15,603 nt of DNA. Origin: Eubacteriales bacterium. GTDB lineage: Bacteria > Bacillota > Clostridia > Peptostreptococcales > Anaerovoracaceae. The notes under the pieces were generated by a model, which saw nothing but the letters and a program-made list of their open reading frames with translations, was not told the DNA's origin and did no database searches. Both the position numbers and the translations under genes were made by a program. The stretch lies in assembly GCA_028692535.1 (NCBI GenBank), contig JAQUXD010000030.1, forward strand, positions 1 to 15,603, given 5' to 3'. This document shows, one piece after another, positions 6,961 to 13,453 of the stretch (positions within the stretch are counted from its first letter, which is position 1; the number at the start of each line of letters is the position of its first letter).

Positions 6961-7667
6961 GAGACGCGATTCAGAAAATCACATTAAACGAACAGGACCT
7001 GTACAAAGATGCGCTTGGGTATTTCATCCGCTACAGCGGACTGGACTTGAGCAAGGAAAAGCACCTGCGCATGATGGAGACAGCGCATCAGGCCAGATCG
7101 GCAGGTCTGCAGGGTATCGATGTGCGAGCCGTTGTTTGTCGTTGGGATGGAGCATGTTTATCCGGCGGCGTCCTCAGCCGAAACGGCAGCACCTTGGATT
7201 GCAGAGCATTCTCGCAGATCCCGGACGGCACTGTGCGCCACGTTTATGCCTTTGTAGTCACCGCCGGCGAATGCATATCATCCGATGCGGATCCGATCAC
7301 CTCGCAGCTGTTTGCCCACACCTGGGGGACTGCCTATGTGGATGTGTCCAGGAACGCTCTGGCCAATGCATTCCTCGCGGATGCGAAACAGTCTTTTCCG
7401 GAGGACGATCTGCAGCTTTCCTCGTATTTCGGGCCGGGCTTCTATGGGATGCCCATGACGGAAAACCAAAAATTATGTTCATGGTTGGAAGCCGATTCCA
7501 TCGGTGTGGCGACGAAGGAAAACGGGTTGATGCTGCCGTTGAAGAGCTGCTCAGGGCTTTATCTGAGCCTTTCGGACATATCTTTGATGCCCCCGGAATC
7601 CTGCGAGGCCTGTGTGGGAAATCCGAAGGGTTGTGCCTACTGCCGAAACGGCAGATTACTTAAATAA
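6957..7667 (+). CDS. MetH activation-domain-like protein with C-terminal four-Cys motif
   Basis: The 236-residue protein resembles the reactivation domain of B12-dependent methionine synthase (MetH). Supporting segments are FGPGFYGMP (residues 158-166), matching the RxxPGY...P region, and LPLKSCSGLYLSLS, matching the PxKSVSGI region near the end of that domain. The SAM-contacting residues of MetH (Arg and Tyr of RxxPGY) are replaced here by Tyr157 and Phe162, so SAM use is doubtful. The C-terminus adds C216-X2-C219-X6-C226-X2-C229, able to bind Zn or an Fe-S cluster. The ATG at 6957 overlaps the activator's stop codon, so the two are translationally coupled. A role in binding or reactivating the MtbC corrinoid together with the activator is an inference from context. 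An in-frame GTG at 6927 is a less likely start. Confidence 0.65.
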   Translation: MRDAIQKITLNEQDLYKDALGYFIRYSGLDLSKEKHLRMMETAHQARSAGLQGIDVRAVVCRWDGACLSGGVLSRNGSTLDCRAFSQIPDGTVRHVYAFVVTAGECISSDADPITSQLFAHTWGTAYVDVSRNALANAFLADAKQSFPEDDLQLSSYFGPGFYGMPMTENQKLCSWLEADSIGVATKENGLMLPLKSCSGLYLSLSDISLMPPESCEACVGNPKGCAYCRNGRLLK

Positions 7668-7732
7668 GTAAACACAGGCCTGCATCAACTATGATTTCGG
7701 AGCGGCAGGGCATAGGATGCCGAGGAGATTCA

Positions 7733-8572
7733 ATGAAAGATTTTACCACCACACAGCGGGAACGGCTTGCGGAGTTGGGCGCTGATGATTCGATTTTGGA
7801 AATGACGTTCTCCTCTGAAGCGGAACGCAACCGCTTTTTCCAGACAACGGAAAACGAATGGGTCCGGTTTAACCGAGATCATATCGACTCTCTTCTGAAT
7901 GAACGAAGAGAACCCATTCTGCTGAGTACGATCAGACTGATGGAGGATTGGCTCAAGCAGGAACAGGGATTTACTCAGGTAGCTACTCCGTCCATTATCA
8001 CCGGAGACATGCTTGCCAGGATGAATATCAGCGAAGACAGCGACTTGTCTCAGCAGGTTTTCTGGTTGGGTCGCAACAAATGTCTTCGGCCCATGCTGGC
8101 TCCGAACCTTTACGTCATGATGAGGGAGCTCAAGCGAATCAGCGGACAGCCTGTCAAGATCTTTGAGTGCGGTTCCTGTTTTCGAAAAGAATCTCAAGGA
8201 TCCCAGCACTTAAATGAGTTTACGATGCTCAACCTGGTGGAGTTGGCAGCTACTGAAGAAGGTCGGCAGGCAGAAACGCTGGAAACTTACGCCCGATCGG
8301 CAATGAAGGTGCTGGGCATCGATCAATATGAACTTGTCAGAGAAGAGTCCGTGGTGTATAAAGAAACTATAGATATTGTCGTAGACGGCCTGGAGGTTGC
8401 CTCCGGCGCCTACGGACCTATGTATCTTGACGGACGCTGGGGCGTGTTTGACGTTTGGGTTGGAATCGGCTTCGGTTTGGAGCGGCTTGCAGCCGTACGC
8501 GGCGGATTCAAAAATATACGCAGAGCCGGCAAGAGTATTACTTATATCGACGGTTCGCCGTTGAATATATAG
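7733..8572 (+). CDS. pylSc: Pyrrolysyl-tRNA synthetase catalytic subunit PylSc (split bacterial form)
   Basis: The 279-residue protein is the C-terminal class II catalytic domain of PylRS, made as a separate chain as in Desulfitobacterium. It activates pyrrolysine with ATP and charges tRNA-Pyl in the cytosol. Class II motif 2 is visible as FECGSCFRKES, and motif 3 as GIGFGLERLAAV. Substrate-pocket residues of the archaeal enzyme can be matched: Asn167 (archaeal Asn346, in FTMLN), Tyr209 (archaeal Tyr384, in VVYKETID) and Trp242 (archaeal Trp417). Archaeal Cys348 is Leu here. The ATG at 7733 follows GAGGAG at 7722-7727; a longer frame from 7691 is not needed. The gene ends with TAG at 8570-8572, in an organism predicted to decode TAG. 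tRNA-Pyl starts 10 bases later. Confidence 0.95.
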   Translation: MKDFTTTQRERLAELGADDSILEMTFSSEAERNRFFQTTENEWVRFNRDHIDSLLNERREPILLSTIRLMEDWLKQEQGFTQVATPSIITGDMLARMNISEDSDLSQQVFWLGRNKCLRPMLAPNLYVMMRELKRISGQPVKIFECGSCFRKESQGSQHLNEFTMLNLVELAATEEGRQAETLETYARSAMKVLGIDQYELVREESVVYKETIDIVVDGLEVASGAYGPMYLDGRWGVFDVWVGIGFGLERLAAVRGGFKNIRRAGKSITYIDGSPLNI

Positions 8573-8582
8573 TTTTGGATCT

Positions 8583-8654
8583 GGGGCGCGGATCGCATGG
8601 ATCATGGGGACTCTAAATCCCTACAGACGGGGGAAGCACCCGTGCGTCTCGCCA
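8583..8654 (+). tRNA. pylT: tRNA-Pyl (anticodon CTA)
   Basis: A full tRNA-Pyl fold can be drawn. The acceptor stem GGGGCGC (8583-8589) pairs with GCGTCTC (8644-8650) using two G-T wobbles. A single base joins it to the D stem, GATC pairing with GATC around a five-base loop. The anticodon stem has six base pairs (8605-8610 with 8618-8623), and the loop CTCTAAA has CTA at 8613-8615. The variable loop is only three bases, the T stem ACGGG/CCCGT closes a seven-base loop lacking the usual TTC, and discriminator G8651 and CCA are encoded. The long anticodon stem, short variable loop and small D loop are hallmarks of tRNA-Pyl, distinguishing it from an ordinary amber suppressor. It lies between pylSc and pylSn on the same strand. 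Confidence 0.97.
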
Positions 8655-8657
8655 GAA

Positions 8658-8685
8658 GGAGGGAGGAGAATAAATTCTTCCCTCC
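8658..8685 (+). other. Hairpin just 3' of tRNA-Pyl
   Basis: GGAGGGA (8658-8664) pairs with TCCCTCC (8679-8685), with an inner GAAT/ATTC helix. No T run follows, so it is unlikely to be a full terminator. It may protect or position the RNA end for tRNA 3' processing, or reduce transcription into pylSn. Confidence 0.4.
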
Positions 8686-8706
8686 GAAATTCATTCGAGG
8701 TTTATG

Positions 8707-9036
8707 ATGGCTGATGCAACCAGATACTACAGGAAAAACGTGGATTTGTTTCTACTGATCGACCGAATCAAACTTTGGCCGTCGCGAAACGGATATCTGC
8801 ACGGCATACAATCACTGGAAATACAAGGAGATTACGTGGTGATCACAACCCATTGCGGCGAAACGATCCACGCCCGCAACTCCCGCAATTCCAGAGCCGC
8901 CAGATGGCTTCGGAACAAGCTGATCGTCGCGCCCTGCCCGAAGTGCAAGGTGCCGGAATGGAAGATCGAAAAGTACAACAAAACTTTCTTTTCATCAAAG
9001 TACGGCAGCGATCTCAAGAGAAAAAAGAACGAATGA
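8707..9036 (+). CDS. pylSn: Pyrrolysyl-tRNA synthetase N-terminal tRNA-binding subunit PylSn
   Basis: The 109-residue protein matches the N-terminal domain of PylRS, which grips tRNA-Pyl around its T and variable arms. Conserved features are KLWPSRNGYLHGI, the basic RNSRNSRAARWLRNK stretch and a small zinc site. His32, Cys50, Cys77 and Cys80 correspond to the four zinc ligands known in the archaeal domain. It is a separate chain from PylSc. I chose the ATG at 8707 because GAGG at 8697-8700 is then six bases away; the adjacent ATG at 8704 is possible and adds one Met. The C-terminal tail is Lys-rich. A terminator follows at 9049. It is the last gene of the Pyl cluster, and small enough to be missed or labelled hypothetical. 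Confidence 0.93.
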   Translation: MADATRYYRKNVDLFLLIDRIKLWPSRNGYLHGIQSLEIQGDYVVITTHCGETIHARNSRNSRAARWLRNKLIVAPCPKCKVPEWKIEKYNKTFFSSKYGSDLKRKKNE

Positions 9037-9048
9037 CCACATCCCATT

Positions 9049-9075
9049 GAGAGACGCAGTTTGTCTCTCTTTTTC
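9049..9075 (+). terminator. Rho-independent terminator of the Pyl cluster
   Basis: GAGAGAC (9049-9055) pairs perfectly with GTCTCTC (9063-9069) around a seven-base loop and is followed by TTTTTC. It separates pylSn from the pyrH promoter. Confidence 0.85.
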
Positions 9076-9106
9076 ATAAATGATAATGGAAAACAATGGG
9101 GTGATA

Positions 9107-9115
9107 TGGTATAAT
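9107..9115 (+). promoter_or_regulatory. Extended -10 promoter of the pyrH operon
   Basis: TG-G-TATAAT (TG at 9107-9108, TATAAT at 9110-9115) is a perfect extended -10 element. The -35 region at 9087-9092 (TGGAAA) is weak. The predicted start is near 9122, about 47 bases before the pyrH ATG. Confidence 0.65.
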
Positions 9116-9168
9116 CATACGGATGTTTACGGGACGATCACAATCATGTCAACAAGACGGAGGGATGG

Positions 9169-9873
9169 ATGAAGCCGAAATATAAAAGAATCATTTTAAA
9201 AATAAGCGGCGAGGCTCTGGCCGGAGAAAACAAAGTCGGTCTGGATGAAACGATGCTCAACAAAGTGGCAAACGATGTCAAAGCGTTAGTCGCTCTGGAT
9301 GTGCAAGTGGCCATCGTCGTAGGCGGCGGAAATTTCTGGCGGGGGCGAACAAGCAAGAGCATGGACCGATCAACGGCAGACTATATGGGGATGCTGGCAA
9401 CCGTGATCAATGCCCTGGCGCTTCAGGATGCTTTCGAAGCCAACGGCATTCCCACGCGAGTGCAGACCGCCATCGAAATGCGGGAGATCGCAGAACCCTA
9501 TATTCGCAGAAGAGCGCTGGCACATTTGGATCGGGGAATCGTCGTGATCTTTGCGGCGGGCACAGGCAACCCCTTTTTCAGCACCGACACGACAGCGGCG
9601 TTGCGGGCGGCTGAAATGGAAGCGGACGTGATTTTTCTCGCCAAAAAGGTGGATGCGGTTTACGACGCGGATCCTTCCGAGAATCCGAACGCCAAGAAGT
9701 TTACGCAATTGACGCATATGGATGTGTTGGAAAAAGATCTGAAAGTCATGGATTCTACGGCAGCATCCCTGTGCAGAGACAATAAAATTCTGGTGCACGT
9801 GTTCGGTCTGGCCGAAGAAAACGGCATCATGAGAGCTTGTTTAGGAGAGAGTATCGGTACGATCATCCGATAA
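9169..9873 (+). CDS. pyrH: UMP kinase
   Basis: The 234-residue protein is a bacterial UMP kinase of the amino acid kinase fold, making UDP from UMP and ATP in pyrimidine nucleotide synthesis. Signatures are KISGEALAGE at the N-terminus, the glycine-rich GGGNFWRGR, GTGNPFFSTDTTAALRA in the substrate region, and the AKKVDAVYDADP segment. Length is typical (about 235-245). The ATG at 9169 follows GGAGGG. It leads the pyrH-frr-uppS operon common in Bacillota. Here it has its own promoter and is preceded by the Pyl cluster instead of the usual rpsB-tsf pair. Confidence 0.96.
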   Translation: MKPKYKRIILKISGEALAGENKVGLDETMLNKVANDVKALVALDVQVAIVVGGGNFWRGRTSKSMDRSTADYMGMLATVINALALQDAFEANGIPTRVQTAIEMREIAEPYIRRRALAHLDRGIVVIFAAGTGNPFFSTDTTAALRAAEMEADVIFLAKKVDAVYDADPSENPNAKKFTQLTHMDVLEKDLKVMDSTAASLCRDNKILVHVFGLAEENGIMRACLGESIGTIIR

Positions 9874-9919
9874 AAAGCTCGGACAACATTTGTACCCGTA
9901 TCGAACAAAGGAGGCCTTT

Positions 9920-10474
9920 ATGAGTACCACGCAAGAAGTCTATCAGGAAAAAATGGGGAAGACCCTGCACGTTCTCAAGGGAGAACTGAACACAGTCCGC
10001 GCCGGACGCGCCAACGCGGCACTGCTGGACCAAATCCAGGTTGATTACTACGGAACGCCCACTCCGCTTAAAAACCTGGCCAATATTTCCGTGCCTGATC
10101 CGCGTACACTGATGATTACACCCTTCGATCCGAAAAGCGTAAGCGGCATTGAGAAGGCCATTTTAACCTCCAATCTGGGTATCAACCCCAGCAACGACGG
10201 CAAGAGTGTCAGATTGGCGATTCCTCAGCTGACAGAGGAGCGAAGAAAAGATTTGATCAAGATCATCAAAAAAATGGGCGAAGAGGCTAAAGTGGCCGTT
10301 CGAAACTGCCGCAGAGATGCCAATGATGATTTGAAAAAAATGGAAAAGAAGGGCGATTTGACCGAGGATGATCTGAAGACTGATCTGGATGAAGTTCAAA
10401 AGCTTACAGACAAATGCATGAAAGATATCGATGAAATCGTTGCCGGCAAAGAAAAAGAACTGATGGAAATCTAA
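9920..10474 (+). CDS. frr: Ribosome recycling factor
   Basis: The 184-residue protein is ribosome recycling factor, which with EF-G splits post-termination ribosomes. Family marks are the NTVRAGRANA helix, the YYGTPTPLKNLANISVPDPRTL segment in domain II, and a long charged helix ending in KEKELMEI. The size matches the usual 185 residues. The start at 9920 follows AAAGGAGG; ten in-frame upstream codons from 9890 are not part of the family. It lies 46 bases after pyrH, and the small gene that follows starts on the very next base after its TAA stop. Confidence 0.97.
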   Translation: MSTTQEVYQEKMGKTLHVLKGELNTVRAGRANAALLDQIQVDYYGTPTPLKNLANISVPDPRTLMITPFDPKSVSGIEKAILTSNLGINPSNDGKSVRLAIPQLTEERRKDLIKIIKKMGEEAKVAVRNCRRDANDDLKKMEKKGDLTEDDLKTDLDEVQKLTDKCMKDIDEIVAGKEKELMEI

Positions 10475-10675
10475 ATGGACGAAATGGACGTGCTGGGCTT
10501 GTCCGTGGAGGATGCGTTGCGCATTCTGGAACAGAAGAGCATCGTGCCCGTGATCCGTTATACAGGATCGGACGAACCGGTGAAAATGAAGGCAAATCAG
10601 CGGGTCGTACAACTGTCTGATTGCGGAGAGCAGTGGATGATTACGGTATGCAGTGTACCGGACGTCTATCGATAA
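10475..10675 (+). CDS. Small uncharacterised protein between frr and uppS
   Basis: This 66-residue frame starts with an ATG immediately after the frr stop, with no gap, which suggests translation by reinitiation. It fills most of the frr-uppS interval. The protein is soluble, with no membrane segment. It begins with an acidic helix-like stretch (SVEDALRILEQ), followed by what may be a beta-rich half with a VVQLSDC and WMITVCSV pattern. I do not recognise a family. The frame looks genuine because of its position, full use of the gap and absence of a competing frame on this strand. Function is unknown. Confidence 0.55.
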   Translation: MDEMDVLGLSVEDALRILEQKSIVPVIRYTGSDEPVKMKANQRVVQLSDCGEQWMITVCSVPDVYR

Positions 10676-10681
10676 GCCTGG

Positions 10682-10706
10682 GGAAGTCGGGGGCAACCCG
10701 GCTTCC
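10682..10706 (+). other. Stem-loop in the uppS leader
   Basis: GGAAGTCGGG (10682-10691) pairs with CCCGGCTTCC (10697-10706), with one wobble, around a five-base loop. No T run follows, so it is more likely an mRNA-stability or processing element than a terminator. The uppS ATG is 40 bases downstream. Confidence 0.4.
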
Positions 10707-10746
10707 TTCATAAAATGCGAAGGATGACCTTCGCCGGAAAGACGCT

Positions 10747-11472
10747 ATGACACAGCAACGATTGGATCCGGACAGGATCCCCAGACATGTGGCCATCGTG
10801 ATGGATGGCAACGGCCGTTGGGCGAAAATGAGAGGATTGCCCCGACTGCAGGGACATAACGCAGGGATGATGGCTTTGAAGGAGATCGTCAAGCGTTCTT
10901 CTGTATTGGGTATCACTCATTTGACCGTCTATGCTTTCTCCACAGAAAATTGGAAGCGCCCCGAAGAAGAAGTGTTCGGTATTTTCAAGCTGCTGGTTTT
11001 GTATGTGCAAAAAGAAATACGTGAACTTAACGATAACAATGTTCGGGTAAACATATGGGGGGATTGGTCGATTTTACCTTCCGATGCCCAAAACGCTATC
11101 CGAAAAGCTATGCGTACGACGCAAAACAATACGGGTCTGTGCTTTAACATCGCACTTAATTACGGCGGAAGAGCAGAAATTCTGAAAGCGGTTCGATCGA
11201 TTTGTTCAGAGATCCAAAGCGGAGCCTTTTCCATCGATTCCATCGACGAATCAATGCTAAGCTCAAGAATGTATACCAATGGCGTTCCCGATCCCGATCT
11301 CATCATTCGAACCGGCGGAGAGTACCGGCTTTCGAATTTTATGATCTGGCAGGCCGCATACAGTGAATTCGTTGTTACGGATGTGCTCTGGCCGGATTTC
11401 TCCCCGGATGAATACGAAAAAGCGATACTGGAATACCAGTCCAGAGACCGAAGATACGGAGGTCTCACATGA
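10747..11472 (+). CDS. uppS: Isoprenyl transferase (undecaprenyl diphosphate synthase)
   Basis: The 241-residue protein is a cis-prenyltransferase. It condenses isopentenyl diphosphate onto farnesyl diphosphate to make the C55 carrier for peptidoglycan. Signatures are VIMDGNGRWA with catalytic Asp20, the GHNAG segment, YAFSTENWKRP, and the C-terminal DLIIRTGGEYRLSNF region holding Mg-binding Glu. Length is standard. The ATG at 10747 follows GGAAAG. Its TGA overlaps the cdsA start (ATGA at 11469-11472). It uses products of the MEP pathway, two enzymes of which (Dxr and IspG) are encoded downstream. Confidence 0.96.
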   Translation: MTQQRLDPDRIPRHVAIVMDGNGRWAKMRGLPRLQGHNAGMMALKEIVKRSSVLGITHLTVYAFSTENWKRPEEEVFGIFKLLVLYVQKEIRELNDNNVRVNIWGDWSILPSDAQNAIRKAMRTTQNNTGLCFNIALNYGGRAEILKAVRSICSEIQSGAFSIDSIDESMLSSRMYTNGVPDPDLIIRTGGEYRLSNFMIWQAAYSEFVVTDVLWPDFSPDEYEKAILEYQSRDRRYGGLT

Positions 11473-12278
11473 AAACGCGTATCGGATCAGCGTTGTTATT
11501 GGTGCCGCTGACGCTATTCATTTTTATGGGCGGGATGCCCTTGTTGCTGATCGCATTCGTGATCGGTGTGATGGCGATGTCCGAATTCGCGGACGGTTTC
11601 GCGAAGATCGGCGTTAAAGCATATAAACCGGTGGGGTGGGCTTGCCTGGCGCTTCTTTATACTCTTTATGCACACATGATTCTGACCGGACAGCCTGTGT
11701 CCATCTATCAGAACTATTTGATGCTTTGGGTCTTTGCCGTTGTAGCGACGGGTCTGCTGTTGATGTTGTTCACGAAGGATCACAATATCTCCAATGGGCC
11801 TGTGACCATGCTGTCAGTGTTCTATATCGGGTTTTTCAGTTCGCACGTTGTATTGATCGACCACCTGGAGCAAGGAGCGATTTTAGTTTGGCTGGCGCTG
11901 TTGACAGCTTTCGGGACAGACATCTTTGCCTATTTGATCGGCATACGTTTCGGAAAGCGAAAGCTCTGCCCGGCGCTAAGCCCTAAGAAAACAGTGGAGG
12001 GCGCGTTGGGGGGCATGGCCGGTAGCATCGCGCTTTGCACAATCTTCGGAGGAGTTGTTGTCCCTGATTTGATCCTCCATTGCGCAGCGATCGGATGGAT
12101 CGGATCCATATTTGCGCAGATGGGCGATTTGGTGGCGTCGGCATTCAAACGAAAAATGGGGATCAAGGATTACGGAAATCTCATTCCCGGTCACGGAGGC
12201 ATTCTGGATCGGTTCGACAGCATCCTTTTTACGCTTCCGGTTATTTACTATTATACGATTTTGATTATATATAACTGA
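11469..12278 (+). CDS. cdsA: Phosphatidate cytidylyltransferase (CDP-diglyceride synthase)
   Basis: The 269-residue protein is an integral membrane enzyme making CDP-diacylglycerol from phosphatidate and CTP, the entry to phospholipid synthesis. It shows several hydrophobic membrane segments, starting with residues of about 5-35. The family signature is in the last third: LSPKKTVEGALGG, then MGDLVASAFKRKMGIKD, and LIPGHGGILDRFDS, which contains the metal-binding acidic residues. Start and stop are consistent with tight coupling: it overlaps uppS by four bases and dxr follows after 17 bases. It is unremarkable for the family. Confidence 0.95.
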   Translation: MKTRIGSALLLVPLTLFIFMGGMPLLLIAFVIGVMAMSEFADGFAKIGVKAYKPVGWACLALLYTLYAHMILTGQPVSIYQNYLMLWVFAVVATGLLLMLFTKDHNISNGPVTMLSVFYIGFFSSHVVLIDHLEQGAILVWLALLTAFGTDIFAYLIGIRFGKRKLCPALSPKKTVEGALGGMAGSIALCTIFGGVVVPDLILHCAAIGWIGSIFAQMGDLVASAFKRKMGIKDYGNLIPGHGGILDRFDSILFTLPVIYYYTILIIYN

Positions 12279-12295
12279 AAGGATCACAGAGAAGC

Positions 12296-13453
12296 ATGAA
12301 AAATATCGCATTGCTGGGCGCGACAGGATCCATTGGCACCCAGGTCCTGGATGTGGTGCGGGAGAATCCGGACAAGTTCCGGATCCGCGCGATGACAGCA
12401 GGGCGGAATATGGAGCTCTTTGCCCTGCAACTGCAGGAATTTTGTCCCGCATTTGCCGCAGTCGCAGAGGAAAACGCAGCACGAGCATTGGCGGAATCGT
12501 TTCCGGATATTCAATTCTCCTGGGGCATGGAGGGCCTTTGTGCCGCAGCTTCCGCCGAAGGCGTCGGGATGACTGTGAACGGACTCATGGGTATGATCGG
12601 GCTTCAGCCCACACTGGCGGCGGTGGAAGCCGGTAAGGACGTAGCCCTGGCCAACAAGGAAACACTGGTTGCCGGCGGGGAGATCGTTATGGATGCCGTC
12701 CGGCGCGCCGGCATTCGGTTTTTACCTGTAGACAGTGAACACTCTGCCATTTTTCAATGCCTGCAGAATCAAGCATTGCCTGAACGGCTGATCCTGACCG
12801 CCTCCGGCGGCCCTTTCAGAGGATATACGAAAGAACAGCTGAAAGCCGTGACAAAAGAGCAGGCTATGAAGCATCCGAACTGGTCCATGGGTGCCAAGAT
12901 CACAGTGGATTCCGCCACAATGATGAACAAAGGATTGGAAATCATAGAAGCCAAGTGGCTTTTTTCAATGGATCCAAAAAAAATAGACGTTGTGGTGCAT
13001 CCGGAAAGCATTCTTCATTCCGCAGTTGTATTTCGCGACGGCTCCGTGATCGGACAGATGGGACGGCCGGATATGAGAATACCGATCGCCTATGCAATGT
13101 CGTATCCGGAGCGCTTAAGGGGCACTGAAACGAAGCTGGATTTGACGGTACTGGGCAGCCTGCATTTTGAAAAACCGGATCCCGAAACGTTTCGCTGTCT
13201 GGGTTTGGCTCTGGAGGCTGCCACTGCAGGGGGATCCTACCCCGCGGTACTGAATGCGGCCAACGAAGAAGCTGTTGCTGCGTTTCTCAGAGGAGAGGTT
13301 CGTTTCTTTCAGATCGGAGAATTGGTGGAGGCGGCACTGGAGCAACATGACGGAGCCACGGTTCGCGCCGTAGACGATATATTGGAATTAGAGAAAGTGA
13401 CAAGAGCGAACATACGATCGATCGTATCACGGAAAGTACAGGGGAGAGCATGA
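12296..13453 (+). CDS. dxr: 1-deoxy-D-xylulose 5-phosphate reductoisomerase
   Basis: The 385-residue protein is DXP reductoisomerase (IspC), which makes methylerythritol phosphate with NADPH, the committed step of the MEP isoprenoid pathway. Visible motifs are the NADPH loop GATGSIGTQ at residues 8-16, LANKETLVAGG, the metal and substrate motif PVDSEHSAIFQCL, SGGPFR in the flexible loop, and KITVDSATMMNKGLE. Length is typical. It is followed by rseP with a four-base ATGA overlap (13450-13453). The ATG at 12296 is preceded by AAAGGA. Confidence 0.97.
   Translation: MKNIALLGATGSIGTQVLDVVRENPDKFRIRAMTAGRNMELFALQLQEFCPAFAAVAEENAARALAESFPDIQFSWGMEGLCAAASAEGVGMTVNGLMGMIGLQPTLAAVEAGKDVALANKETLVAGGEIVMDAVRRAGIRFLPVDSEHSAIFQCLQNQALPERLILTASGGPFRGYTKEQLKAVTKEQAMKHPNWSMGAKITVDSATMMNKGLEIIEAKWLFSMDPKKIDVVVHPESILHSAVVFRDGSVIGQMGRPDMRIPIAYAMSYPERLRGTETKLDLTVLGSLHFEKPDPETFRCLGLALEAATAGGSYPAVLNAANEEAVAAFLRGEVRFFQIGELVEAALEQHDGATVRAVDDILELEKVTRANIRSIVSRKVQGRA

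Noticed and set aside
7640..7654. CTGCCG/CGGCAG hairpin at the end of the MetH-activation-like gene as a terminator
   Set aside because: It has a three-base loop, no T run, and lies within coding sequence; pylSc follows closely with no clear promoter.
8583..8654. An ordinary amber suppressor tRNA (Gln, Tyr or Leu type)
   Set aside because: The six-pair anticodon stem, single base between acceptor and D stem, three-base variable loop and neighbouring PylSc and PylSn identify tRNA-Pyl.
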